Shown: piece by piece, positions 54,069 through 63,143 of the stretch
Numbering within the stretch: position 1 is the first letter of the stretch
Layout of the letters: every line of letters starts with the position of its first letter
Made by a program: the position numbers and the translations under genes
The notes under the pieces: generated by a model
Database searches by the model: none
What the model saw: the letters and a program-made list of their open reading frames with translations, nothing else
Told to the model about the DNA's origin: nothing
Assembly (NCBI GenBank): GCA_016720115.1
Contig: JADJXT010000002.1
Location: 868,001 to 932,000 of the forward strand
Direction: 5' to 3'
DNA length: 64,000 nucleotides
DNA from: Sphingomonadales bacterium
Lineage (GTDB): Bacteria; Pseudomonadota; Alphaproteobacteria; Sphingomonadales; Sphingomonadaceae

Positions 54069-55178
54069 TCAGGGCAGCAACACCACCTTGATGCACTCGC
54101 CGAGCGCCTGCGCGGCAATGGCTTCGTTGATCTGCTCCAGCTTGAACGTCCGGATGAGCTTGTCAAACGGGAAACGCCCTGCGGCATGATGCGCGAGCAG
54201 TTCGGGGATGAAGCTCTGCGGATCGCTGTCGCCTTCGATGATGCCGATGATGCGCAGGCCGGGGGTCATCAGGGCGGAGATATTCACGCTGATGCTGTCG
54301 GTCGGTTCCTTGGGAACGCCGACCAGTCCGATCGCGCCATGGCTGCCCAATGCTGCAAAACCCGCCTCGATCACGCTGACGACGCCGCTGCTGTCAAAGG
54401 CGAAGTCGAGCCCTTCGGGAACGATGGCGCGCAACGCTTCGGCAAGGTCACCCGTAGCCGGGTCGATGACATGGGTCGCCCCCAATTCCAGTGCCACCTC
54501 GCGCCGTGCCGGCATGGGCTCGACAAGGATGATTGTGCTGCACCCCTGGATGACCGCACCCATCACCGCCGCAAGCCCCACCGGGCCGCCGCCGAATATG
54601 GCGATGGTCGAACCTGCATGGCAGGCAAGCGAGCGCATCACGCCGCCGGCACCTGTCTGGAAACCGCAGCCCAGCGGGCCGAGCAATTCGAGCGGAGCAG
54701 CGGTATCGCCAACCTTCACGACGTTGCGCGCACGGGTGATGGCATGGCTGGCGAAAGAGGATTGCCCGAAGAAATGGGATCCGATCCGCTCGTCGCCCGA
54801 GCAGCAGGCGGTCGAACCATCCTCAAGCCGCACGCCTGCATAGTTCAGCGGAACGAAACTGCGGCAATAGCTTGGCAAACCTTCGTTGCAACGCGGGCAA
54901 TCGCCACAGCTTGAAAAGCCGAGCACGACCTTGTCGCCCACGGCAAGGCCGGTGACACCTTCACCCAAGGCTTCGATAACACCCGAGCCTTCATGGCCGA
55001 GAACGGCAGGCAAAGCGTAAGGCGCGAACTGGTCGCGAAAGATCAGGTCGGTATGGCACAGGCCAACCCCCGCAATCTTCACCAATACTTCGCCAGCACG
55101 CGGCCCCTCGACGCTGACCGGCTCGATCGAGAAGTCACCCTTGGGAATGCGGGCAACCGCCGCCACAGCCTCTGTCAT
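54069..55178 (-). CDS. zinc-dependent alcohol dehydrogenase (aryl/class III type)
   Basis: 369 residues from the ATG at 55178. The catalytic zinc ligands are in GLCHTDLIF, GHEGSGVIEALGEGV and CGFQTGAGGV; the structural zinc cysteines in SSCGDCPRCNEGLPSYCR. The NAD site is GGGPVGLAAVMGA. This resembles the benzyl alcohol/S-(hydroxymethyl)glutathione branch. With its neighbours it would oxidise an alcohol to the acid. Confidence 0.9.
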   Translation of the reverse strand: MTEAVAAVARIPKGDFSIEPVSVEGPRAGEVLVKIAGVGLCHTDLIFRDQFAPYALPAVLGHEGSGVIEALGEGVTGLAVGDKVVLGFSSCGDCPRCNEGLPSYCRSFVPLNYAGVRLEDGSTACCSGDERIGSHFFGQSSFASHAITRARNVVKVGDTAAPLELLGPLGCGFQTGAGGVMRSLACHAGSTIAIFGGGPVGLAAVMGAVIQGCSTIILVEPMPARREVALELGATHVIDPATGDLAEALRAIVPEGLDFAFDSSGVVSVIEAGFAALGSHGAIGLVGVPKEPTDSISVNISALMTPGLRIIGIIEGDSDPQSFIPELLAHHAAGRFPFDKLIRTFKLEQINEAIAAQALGECIKVVLLP

Positions 55179-55229
55179 ATGCAATCTCTCCTCGTCTCAA
55201 ACTTGACATCGCTTCAGCCAGCATTGTTC

Positions 55230-56855
55230 TCATGTCTGGTCGACGGCAAAGGCCTCTGCAGCCAAACGACGGACTTCTGCATAGTCCATCTTGCCGTTCG
55301 GCGCGCGTGGCACGATGTCGACGCACAACAGATGGCGAGGTGCCTTGTAATGCGCGAGTTCGCTGCGGACATGCTCGATCAGGCCTGCCGGATCGGCCGC
55401 AACGCCCGGCTTTAGCGAAGCAATGGCCGCAATCCGCTCTCCAAAGCGCGGGTCGGGAAGCCCGCAAACCGCAGCATCGACCACGGATGGGTGACGCTTC
55501 AGCGCTTCTTCAACCTCCTCCGGGAACACTTTTTCGCCGCCAGTATTGATGCACTGCGAACCACGGCCAAGCAGGGTAAGCGAACCATCGGCGTTGACCA
55601 GCGCCCAATCGCCCGGCATCGACCAGCGCCGCCCTTCAATCTCGATAAAGGTCGCCGCAGACTTCGCCGGATCCTTGTAATAGCCGGCTGGAATGAAGCC
55701 ACCCACGGCAACGCGCCCCTTGACACCCGATCCCGGTTCGATGCGCTGCCCCTGCTCGTCAAATACCGCGCAATCCTCTCCCAGAACAAATTGCGCGGTA
55801 TGCACCGTGTCGGCAGCCGTCATCACCGAAGAGCCGAGCCCCAATGCCTCGGACGAACTGAATGCGTCCATCAGGGCGGCCTGCGGCATGTGACGCAGCA
55901 GGCCCTTTTTATTCTCCTCGTTCCACATTGCGCCGGAAGAGGTGAAGAAGAGCATCGATTGCAGGTTCCAACGCCCGGGATCGGCGTCAAGCGCATCAAG
56001 CAACGGTTGCGCAAAGGGCTGGCCAACGATGATCATCCATGTCGCCTTCCGCTGCTCCGCCAGATCGAGCGTTTCGGCAGCGTTGAAGTGATCGGGCCGG
56101 TTGAGCAACACAGTGCCGCCGCCAGACAGCGCAGCAAAGGCGGACAGCAGACCGGTTCCGTGCATCAGCGGCGGCGCAATCAGCATGCGGACAGGGATCG
56201 GCATCGCTTTTGCCCGCTCGCCGGACTCTTCAGGGCCGCTCATCGGTTCGAGGCTGAGCAACGGATTGGCGCCATAATTGCCCTTGCCGATCAGGTCGCC
56301 CTGCCGCCACATCACAGCCTTGGGCATTCCGGTGGTACCCCCTGTGTAGATGAACATCAGATCCTCGCTGCGGCGCGGCCCGTTGCCGGTGGGGGCCTCA
56401 TCCGCCGACTCAATATCGGAATAGGAAACCGCCCATTCGGGAACCGGTGCGCCGTCACGCTCGATCGCAATCCAGCGCTTCACGCCAGGCAGTCGGGAAC
56501 GGATTGCGTCCAGACGTTGAGCATAAACCGTTTCGAACAGCACCGCTTCTGCATCGCCATTTTCAAACAGATAGAGCAATTCGTCATTGCCATAGCGATA
56601 GTTGACATTGAACGGGACCAGACTGGCTTTGAATGCGGCATAGGTTCCGACCAGATATTCGGGGCAGTTGCGCGCGTAGACCGCCACCTTGGCCTGTCTG
56701 CCGAGGCCCGAATCCACCAGATAGTCGGCAAGCCCGTTGGCGGCGCGATCAAATTCGCGCCACGTCATCACCTTGTCCTGCTGGATGATCGCCGGTTCAT
56801 CGGCAAGAGCCCTGGCTACCGATTCCCATTGGGTTGCATATGTCCATTCGGTCAT
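55230..56855 (-). CDS. acyl-CoA ligase (AMP-forming)
   Basis: 541 residues from the ATG at 56855, behind a GAGGAG site. The AMP-binding motif YTGGTTGMPKAVMWRQG, the GRGSQCINTGGEKVFPEEVEEALKRHP hinge and the catalytic lysine region (PRAPNGKMDYAEV) are present. It lies 51 bp upstream of the alcohol dehydrogenase gene. The substrate is probably the acid made by the two dehydrogenases. It is divergent from the threonine aldolase gene. Confidence 0.88.
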   Translation of the reverse strand: MTEWTYATQWESVARALADEPAIIQQDKVMTWREFDRAANGLADYLVDSGLGRQAKVAVYARNCPEYLVGTYAAFKASLVPFNVNYRYGNDELLYLFENGDAEAVLFETVYAQRLDAIRSRLPGVKRWIAIERDGAPVPEWAVSYSDIESADEAPTGNGPRRSEDLMFIYTGGTTGMPKAVMWRQGDLIGKGNYGANPLLSLEPMSGPEESGERAKAMPIPVRMLIAPPLMHGTGLLSAFAALSGGGTVLLNRPDHFNAAETLDLAEQRKATWMIIVGQPFAQPLLDALDADPGRWNLQSMLFFTSSGAMWNEENKKGLLRHMPQAALMDAFSSSEALGLGSSVMTAADTVHTAQFVLGEDCAVFDEQGQRIEPGSGVKGRVAVGGFIPAGYYKDPAKSAATFIEIEGRRWSMPGDWALVNADGSLTLLGRGSQCINTGGEKVFPEEVEEALKRHPSVVDAAVCGLPDPRFGERIAAIASLKPGVAADPAGLIEHVRSELAHYKAPRHLLCVDIVPRAPNGKMDYAEVRRLAAEAFAVDQT

Positions 56856-56998
56856 TTTGGTGCGCTCCTCCTCGCGATTCCCTCTCCGTTTAACATAGGC
56901 ATCCTGTTCGAGCGCGACCTGGCTTGCAACCATTTGTCGCAAAAACCGTGCTGCACTGTTCCTTGACGCGGGCGGGCTTTTCGCCTTGGGGATGGCGC

Positions 56999-58000
56999 AT
57001 GCGCTATTTCTCCGACAATGCCGCTCCGGTTCATCCGAAGATCATGCAGGCCATCGCCGACGCCAATTTCGTCGACACGGCCTATGACGGCGATGCTTTA
57101 AGCCAGCGCCTGGATGCAGCATTCTCCGATCTGTTCGAACGCGACGTGGCCGCGCTGTGGGTTTCGACGGGCACTGCAGCCAATTGCCTCGCTCTTGCTT
57201 CGCTGGCGTTGCCGCATCAGGGCGTCATCTGCCACCGCGAAGCGCATATCGAGGTTGATGAATGCGGCGCCCCCGGTTTCTACACCGGCGGTGCAAAGCT
57301 GATGCTTGTTGACGGCGACGGGGCGAAAATTTCACCGCAAACCGTCACCGATCTGCTTTCAACCATCCGGCCCGACGTGCATCAGGTGCAGGCTGCGGCG
57401 GTTTCGATAACCAACGCGACAGAATATGGGCTTGTCTATCGGCCCGACGAAGTCGCTGCGCTGGGCGCACTTTGCCGCGACAGGAAATTGGCCTTGCACA
57501 TGGATGGTGCGCGCTTTGGCAATGCGATTGCGACGCTGGGCTGCAGCCCGGCCGATGTGACCTGGCGTGCAGGCGTCAACGTCCTCAGCTTCGGCTTCGC
57601 CAAAAATGGCGGGATGAACGCTGAAGCCTTGATCTACTTCGATCCTGCACTGGCGGATGCCGCGCGCTACCGCCGCAAGCGGGCGGGGCATTTGCTTTCA
57701 AAGGGGCGGTTTCTTGCCGCGCAGCTTTTGGCCTTTCTTGAGGGCGATTTGTGGATCGACAATGCCAGGACAGCCAATGCTGCTGCACGGATCATCGCCG
57801 AAGCGGCGCCGGAAAGACTGCTCCATTCCGTGGAGGCTAACGAGATATTCATCCGGCTGTCCGCAATCGAAGCTGCAGCGCTTCGATCGCAGGGCTTTGA
57901 CTTTTACGATTGGGGTGAGGGAGCCGCGCGGCTGGTGACCAGCTGGCACCATCGCGACGCGGATGCGGCCCCGCTTGCCAAAGCCATCGCCGCACTGTGA
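56999..58000 (+). CDS. low-specificity threonine aldolase-like PLP enzyme
   Basis: 333 residues from the ATG at 56999 (MRYFSDNAAPVHPKIMQAI). Splits L-threonine (or allo-threonine) to glycine and acetaldehyde. PLP-fold signs are STGTAANCLAL, the EVDECGAPGFYTGGAKLML segment, HMDGARFGNAIATLG and the lysine in GFAKNGGMNAEA. Beta-eliminating lyases share the fold, so the exact reaction is not certain. Its stop overlaps the next start (GTGA). Confidence 0.85.
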   Translation: MRYFSDNAAPVHPKIMQAIADANFVDTAYDGDALSQRLDAAFSDLFERDVAALWVSTGTAANCLALASLALPHQGVICHREAHIEVDECGAPGFYTGGAKLMLVDGDGAKISPQTVTDLLSTIRPDVHQVQAAAVSITNATEYGLVYRPDEVAALGALCRDRKLALHMDGARFGNAIATLGCSPADVTWRAGVNVLSFGFAKNGGMNAEALIYFDPALADAARYRRKRAGHLLSKGRFLAAQLLAFLEGDLWIDNARTANAAARIIAEAAPERLLHSVEANEIFIRLSAIEAAALRSQGFDFYDWGEGAARLVTSWHHRDADAAPLAKAIAAL

Positions 58001-58920
58001 ACCACGCACCATCGCCTGCAACGGTCGCTGAGCCCGGCCTGTTTAACCCGCGTATCGCGATACCCTTTCTGGTCGTCTCGCTTATCTGGGGATCGACCTG
58101 GCTCGTCATCCGCGACCAGCTTGGTACCGTGCCTGCGAGTTGGTCGGTATGCTACCGTTTTGCCGTTGCTGCAGCGGGTATGTTCGCTCTGTCAGCCATC
58201 ACCAGACAATCGCTGCGCATGGACAGCACAGGCCTGAAATGGACCTTGCTGCTCGGCCTGATGCAGTTCGCGCTCAATTTCAACTTCGTCTACGCGGCGG
58301 AACACCACATTACCTCCGGCCTGGTCGCCGTCCTGTTCGCGCTACTCATCATTCCCAATGCGTTGCTGGGCAAATGGTGGCTGGGCAGGCAATTCAGCCG
58401 CAACTTCGTCCTCGGCTCTGTCATAGCAACCGTCGGTGTCGCGCTATTGATGATACAGGAATATCGGGCAGCACCCGTTGGTGGCCACGAAGTTCTGTTG
58501 GGGACCGGTTTAACCTTGATCGCTGTATTGTGCGCATCGGTATCCAACGTCATGCAGGTCGCACCGTCGGTAAGCCGCTATCCTACCACCACGATTCTCG
58601 CATGGTCGATGCTTTGGGGGGCACTGGCCAACGCCGCATGGTCATTCGTCAATCACGGCCCGCCGGTTATCGAGATGCGTGCGGGCTATCTGGGCGGGGT
58701 GCTCTATCTCGGCATTATCGGTTCGGTCGTCACCTTTCCGCTCTATTTCGAACTGATCCGCAAGATAGGCCCCGGCAAGGCAGCTTATACCAGCGTCCTG
58801 ATTCCCGTTGTGGCGATGCTGTTATCGACGCTGTTTGAAGGCTATGCCTGGACAACGCTGGCAGCCAGCGGCGCAATTCTGGCCTCGTTAGGCCTCATCG
58901 TCGCCATGCGCACGCGATAG
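57997..58920 (+). CDS. DMT superfamily (EamA) transporter
   Basis: 307 residues from a GTG overlapping the threonine aldolase stop by 4 bp. Ten membrane helices arranged as two EamA repeats (FLVVSLIWGSTWLVI at the start of the first; LGIIGSVVTFPLYFELIRKIGPGKAAYTSVLIPVVAMLLS near the end of the second). Members often export amino acids or metabolites; the coupling to threonine aldolase suggests an amino acid, but that is an inference. Confidence 0.83.
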   Translation: MNHAPSPATVAEPGLFNPRIAIPFLVVSLIWGSTWLVIRDQLGTVPASWSVCYRFAVAAAGMFALSAITRQSLRMDSTGLKWTLLLGLMQFALNFNFVYAAEHHITSGLVAVLFALLIIPNALLGKWWLGRQFSRNFVLGSVIATVGVALLMIQEYRAAPVGGHEVLLGTGLTLIAVLCASVSNVMQVAPSVSRYPTTTILAWSMLWGALANAAWSFVNHGPPVIEMRAGYLGGVLYLGIIGSVVTFPLYFELIRKIGPGKAAYTSVLIPVVAMLLSTLFEGYAWTTLAASGAILASLGLIVAMRTR

Positions 58921-58962
58921 ACTCGCCAAGCCGCAATAGCGGCGTTAATCTCTTCTCTGGAG

Positions 58963-58976
58963 AGGAGAAAATCATT
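58963..58976 (+). promoter_or_regulatory. ribosome binding site and ATT start codon
   Basis: AGGAG (58963-58967) stands 6 nt before ATT (58974-58976), which opens the conserved frame of the WS/DGAT gene. In bacteria ATT is the natural start of only a few genes such as infC. Confidence 0.6.
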
Positions 58977-60548
58977 GAGCAGCTAAGCGGACAGGACGCG
59001 AGTTTCGTCTATCTCGACACCCCCAACACACCGATGCATATCGGATCGGTAGGGATATATGATCCATCGACCGCACCGGGAGGGTTTGTACGGTTCAAGG
59101 ACATATTGGCACATGTCGAAAGCCGCTTGGACAAGGCGCGCAGTTTCCGCCAGAAACTGGTCCGCGTTCCCTTTGACCTCGACCATCCTTACTGGATCGA
59201 CGATCCCAATTTCGACCTTGAATATCATGTCCGCCATATCGCCCTACCCCAACCGGGAGACTGGCGACAATTGTGCATTCAGGTAGCGCGACTGCATGCG
59301 CGGGGCATGGACCTTTCGAAACCGCTTTGGGAATTCAACATCGTCGAAGGTCTGGACAATATCGAAGGGTTGCCCAAGGGCTGTTTCGCGTTGGTCGCCA
59401 AAATCCACCATGCGGCGATCGACGGTATGTCCGGAGTCGAACTTTCCGCCGCCGTGCATGACATCGAACCCGTCCCTGTTGACCGCTCCGCCAAATCGAA
59501 ATGGAAGGGCGAAAACGAACCTGCCGTCACCGAAATGCTGATGCGGACCTGGATGAACTCGGTCACGCAGCCGGTACGCTTTGCCAAGACGCTGGCGCAG
59601 ACGGTCCCCGGCGCGGCTCGCCTTATCCGCGAAGTGGCAGGCGGCGATGTGTCGCTGAAAGGCGCAAAAATGGCGCCGCAAACCATCCTGAACGGAAAGG
59701 TCAGCGCGCATCGGGTGTGGGACAGTACGGTCCTACCGCTAGCCGGAATCCGGGCAATCAAGGACCGCATCGAAGGCACGACCGTCAACGATGTGATCCT
59801 GACCGTCATTGGTGGCGGACTGCGCAAATATCTGCAGCAGCGCAAGGCGCTTCCCAAGGACAGCCTGACCGCCATGGCCCCGATTTCGGTACGCGCCGAA
59901 GGCGAAAAGGAAGCGCTGGGCAATCTGGTGTCCGCGATGCTCGTGCAACTTGGCACCCATATCGAAGATCCGATGGAACGGCTTGCCTTCGTTCGCAAGG
60001 AAGCCGTCAATTCCAAGGCGATGACCAACGCAGTCGGAGCGCGAACGCTGACCGAATATAGCCAGTTCATCCCGTCCGGCCTCGCCGGGTTGGGCGCACG
60101 GCTGTATTCGCGGCTTGGCGTTTCGAACCTGCACTCGCCTGTGTTCAATGTGGTTGCGACCAACGTACCGGGCCCGCGCGTTCCGCTGTATTTTGCAGGG
60201 GCCAAGATGGTTCGCATGATGGGCACCGGGCCGATTTTCGACGGTATGGGCATGATCAATGCGATATACAGCTATGGCCCGGACATCGCGATTTCCTTCA
60301 CCAGCGACCGCGACATGATCCCCGACCCGGCCAACTATGCTGCGGCGCTGAAGGACGCCTATGAGGAGTTGCTCAACGCCAAGGCAAAAGCTGCTCCGAA
60401 AGCGGATGCACCGGCACAACCTGTCGCAAAAGCCCAAGCGGCACGCGTCAAGAAGGCCGCAGCAAAGACTGTAGAGGCGAAAGCAGCACCTAAAAAGCGG
60501 GAGACGAAGAAGCCCGCTGCCAAAACAAAGGCCAAGCCCAAGAAGTGA
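58974..60548 (+). CDS. wax ester synthase/diacylglycerol acyltransferase, ATT start
   Basis: 524 residues if it starts at the ATT at 58974. Family similarity begins exactly there (M/I-EQLSGQDASFVYLDTPNTPMHIG), AGGAG lies 6 nt upstream, and no ATG, GTG or TTG is in frame before the ATG at 59034, which would cut off the first 20 conserved residues. The active-site HHxxxDG is HHAAIDG (145-151). It makes wax esters or triacylglycerol from acyl-CoA. After about residue 465 the tail is Lys/Ala/Pro-rich, like histone H1. Confidence 0.87.
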   Translation: MEQLSGQDASFVYLDTPNTPMHIGSVGIYDPSTAPGGFVRFKDILAHVESRLDKARSFRQKLVRVPFDLDHPYWIDDPNFDLEYHVRHIALPQPGDWRQLCIQVARLHARGMDLSKPLWEFNIVEGLDNIEGLPKGCFALVAKIHHAAIDGMSGVELSAAVHDIEPVPVDRSAKSKWKGENEPAVTEMLMRTWMNSVTQPVRFAKTLAQTVPGAARLIREVAGGDVSLKGAKMAPQTILNGKVSAHRVWDSTVLPLAGIRAIKDRIEGTTVNDVILTVIGGGLRKYLQQRKALPKDSLTAMAPISVRAEGEKEALGNLVSAMLVQLGTHIEDPMERLAFVRKEAVNSKAMTNAVGARTLTEYSQFIPSGLAGLGARLYSRLGVSNLHSPVFNVVATNVPGPRVPLYFAGAKMVRMMGTGPIFDGMGMINAIYSYGPDIAISFTSDRDMIPDPANYAAALKDAYEELLNAKAKAAPKADAPAQPVAKAQAARVKKAAAKTVEAKAAPKKRETKKPAAKTKAKPKK

Positions 60549-60551
60549 AAT

Positions 60552-60575
60552 GGCCCGGACAGACACCCGGGCCAC
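60552..60575. other. hairpin between two convergent genes
   Basis: TGGCCCGG pairs with CCGGGCCA around an 8-nt loop (60552-60559 with 60568-60575), just after the WS/DGAT stop. The T-run is weak, so it may be a modest two-way terminator. Confidence 0.45.
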
Positions 60576-60598
60576 ATTCACCGTGCTTTTTGGGACAA

Positions 60599-61384
60599 TC
60601 AGTGTCCCGAAGAGGGGTAGATCAGGCTTTTCAGGCCTCCACGCTCGAACGGCTTCCACTCGCCTTCGGGCAAGGCAAGCCTGTCGGCAATCGCCCACAA
60701 CACGGTCGGGTTCACGCCCAATCCGCAATGGCTGCCCTTGACTTCGATATTGTCGGTTTGCGGCGCCTTGGGCTCGCGGCTGTTCTGCCAGGCGACAATG
60801 CCGTCATGACGAGAGAAGATTGCTGTCGAGGGCACCGGCGGCACTTCATGGCTTTCGGCCAGTTGTGCCTGCACATCGGGATCTTCGATATTATGCCCGG
60901 TCAACAACTGGTAAGCGCGCCAGGCATTTGTCGATTTGGGGCTGCCAACGATCGGCGAACCCAGCGAGATGACCTGTCGCACCATATCCGGGCGACGACG
61001 CGAAAGCTGGCGTGACAAGGTTCCCCCCAGCGACCAGCCAACCAGGCTGACCTTGCGACCGGTTTCCGCATATATCTGTTCGAGCCGCGCGATCAGATGC
61101 TCGCCGTCATGGCCGATGGCCTTTGGTCCAAGGTTACGGCCCAGTTCCCAATGGAACGCATTGTAGCCCAGCTTGTCGAGATAGGTCTGCAACGGCTTCA
61201 TCGAGAATTCGGTGGCCATGAAACCGGGCAGCAACAACACTGGGTGTCCATCGCCCTTGGGGGCCTGCATCAGTAACGGGCTGGCCCAAGGCATCGAACC
61301 CAGCTCGGCCAAGGCGCGCGGAAATTCGGTCAAGGCGAGAAGCAGCGACGGACGCGAAACGTCTTCGATAGCGGCAGTTGCCAA
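60599..61384 (-). CDS. alpha/beta hydrolase, lipase-like
   Basis: 261 residues from the TTG at 61384, 7 nt after AGGAG. The nucleophile elbow is GWSLGG; the oxyanion part is LLLPGFMATEFSM; the His is in KGSHCGLGV, and a candidate Asp is in SRHDGIVAW. No signal peptide. It converges on the WS/DGAT gene, so it may hydrolyse stored lipids, but only position suggests this. Confidence 0.75.
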   Translation of the reverse strand: MATAAIEDVSRPSLLLALTEFPRALAELGSMPWASPLLMQAPKGDGHPVLLLPGFMATEFSMKPLQTYLDKLGYNAFHWELGRNLGPKAIGHDGEHLIARLEQIYAETGRKVSLVGWSLGGTLSRQLSRRRPDMVRQVISLGSPIVGSPKSTNAWRAYQLLTGHNIEDPDVQAQLAESHEVPPVPSTAIFSRHDGIVAWQNSREPKAPQTDNIEVKGSHCGLGVNPTVLWAIADRLALPEGEWKPFERGGLKSLIYPSSGH

Positions 61385-61459
61385 AAGCACTCTCCTGCGA
61401 ACATTTTTCCCGGTTCTGCGCCGGACTTTGCAGGAGGCTGACCTAAGCGGGAGTCGCCG

Positions 61460-62284
61460 TCAATCGACTTTTTGGCCAAAACTGTGGAATATCGCCATAA
61501 GGCCTTGTTTATAATCCAGATATTGCGGCCGCCATCCCAGCGCTCTTTTGGCCTTTCGGGCCGAAATCCGGCGATTTTCAGCGTAAAATGCCGCAGCCAT
61601 GGGCGATAGCTGCGCCGCTTCGAGCGTCCGCATGGGCGGTGGATCCATCCCCAAAAGAAGGCTCGCAAATTCAATGACCGCGTTCTGACTGCAAGGAAAA
61701 TCATCTGCGAGGTTGTAAACACCAGCGGGGCCGGAAAAGCTGGCTGCCACGCCTGAAACGATATCGTCGACATGGATGCGGCTGAACACCTGACCGGGCA
61801 GATCGATGCGGTGCGCCTTTCCTTCGCGGACCCTTTCCAGTGCCGAACGTCCGGGGCCGTAAATGCCGGGCAGCCGGAAAATGCGCATATCATCGCGAAA
61901 CCTTTGCCATTCCAGATCGGCAGCGGCGCGGGCGCTACGTCTTCCCGATCCGATCGGTGCGCTTTCATCGATCCACGCACCCTGCGCGTCGCCATACACC
62001 CCGGTCGAAGAGAGATAGCCCACCCAATTGGCAGGCGCGGTGGCAATAGCGGTGCGGTAGCGATCCAGAACGGGATCGCCACCCTCGCGCAACGGCGGCA
62101 CCGAAGACAGGATGTGGGTTGCGCCCGCGAGTGCGTTGCGGATGCTTGCTTCATCGTCAAAGGCAATCGAAACAGGTGAAGCAGTCCTGCTGGTGCCGAC
62201 CACCTGCCAGTTCTCCCCCCGCAATCGTGCGGCCAAACGGCTGGCGGTATAGCCCATCCCGAATATCAGCATCTTGCCGGTCAT
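61460..62284 (-). CDS. SDR/NAD-dependent epimerase-like protein
   Basis: 274 residues from the ATG at 62284 (MTGKMLIFGMGYTASRLAARL), with GAGAGG upstream. The nucleotide-binding GMGYTASRLA, YLSSTGVYGD (Ser and Tyr, though not a clean YxxxK) and FRLPGIYGPGRSAL fit the atypical YeeZ-like branch of extended SDRs. The substrate is unknown. It is divergent from pgeF, 75 bp away. Confidence 0.78.
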   Translation of the reverse strand: MTGKMLIFGMGYTASRLAARLRGENWQVVGTSRTASPVSIAFDDEASIRNALAGATHILSSVPPLREGGDPVLDRYRTAIATAPANWVGYLSSTGVYGDAQGAWIDESAPIGSGRRSARAAADLEWQRFRDDMRIFRLPGIYGPGRSALERVREGKAHRIDLPGQVFSRIHVDDIVSGVAASFSGPAGVYNLADDFPCSQNAVIEFASLLLGMDPPPMRTLEAAQLSPMAAAFYAENRRISARKAKRALGWRPQYLDYKQGLMAIFHSFGQKVD

Positions 62285-62359
62285 AAACTGCCTCTCGCCC
62301 CTCTCAGGAACATCGTCAAGCATGTTGCCAAGCCGATGCGACGCTGCGAATAGGGCGAT

Positions 62360-63142
62360 ATGGAGAGCGTATCCGAGGACAGCGTGGAAGTTTTGCACAG
62401 TCGGCTGCTGGGTGCCATTCCGCATGGCTTCCTGGGCCGACGTGGAGGCATTTCAGAGGGCATACATGCAGGCCTGAATGTCGGGCTGGGATCAGACGAT
62501 GATCGCGAAGCCGTTCTCGAAAACCGGCGGCGGGCGGCAAATGCCGTTTTGCCGAATACCGAACTGGTTACCGTCCACCAGATCCACTCGCCCGACGTCG
62601 TACCCGTTGCCGAAGCGGTCGCCCTTGATGCGCGGCCCAAGGCTGATGCGATGGTGACAAACCGGCCGGGCCTCTTGCTTGGCATATTGACTGCGGACTG
62701 CGTGCCCGTGCTCTTTGCCGACAGCGAAGCAGGCGTTATCGGCGCTGCGCACGCCGGATGGAAAGGCGCGATTTCGGGCGTGACCGACAACACTTTGGCT
62801 GCGATGGAAAAGCTGGGGGCCAAACGCAGCCGCATCGCCTGCGCCATCGGCCCATGTATCGCGCAGAAAAGTTATGAAGTCGATGATGGCTTTTACCGCC
62901 GCTTTGTCGAAGAAGCCGACGAGAATGAGCGCTTCTTTGGCAGTGGCAAGCCCGGACATTGGCAGTTCGATATCGAAGGCTATGTCGCGGCACGGCTGGC
63001 GACAGCAGGCGTGACCAAGGTCGAATGCCTTGGCGAAGACACCTATTCGCAACCTGACCGCTTTTTCAGCTATCGCCGAAGCTGCCACCGGGCCGAGCCA
63101 GGCTATGGCCGCGAAATTTCGCTGATCGGATTGCGGGGCTGA
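62360..63142 (+). CDS. pgeF: peptidoglycan editing factor PgeF (YfiH/laccase-domain)
   Basis: 260 residues. VHQIHSPDV, TADCVPVLFAD, AHAGWKGA and IGPCIAQKSYEV are the conserved histidine and cysteine motifs of DUF152, now known as PgeF, which removes wrongly built peptidoglycan precursors with L-Ser. A GTG at 62381 is an alternative start. The next gene begins 1 bp after its stop. Confidence 0.9.
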   Translation: MESVSEDSVEVLHSRLLGAIPHGFLGRRGGISEGIHAGLNVGLGSDDDREAVLENRRRAANAVLPNTELVTVHQIHSPDVVPVAEAVALDARPKADAMVTNRPGLLLGILTADCVPVLFADSEAGVIGAAHAGWKGAISGVTDNTLAAMEKLGAKRSRIACAIGPCIAQKSYEVDDGFYRRFVEEADENERFFGSGKPGHWQFDIEGYVAARLATAGVTKVECLGEDTYSQPDRFFSYRRSCHRAEPGYGREISLIGLRG

Positions 63143-63143
63143 T

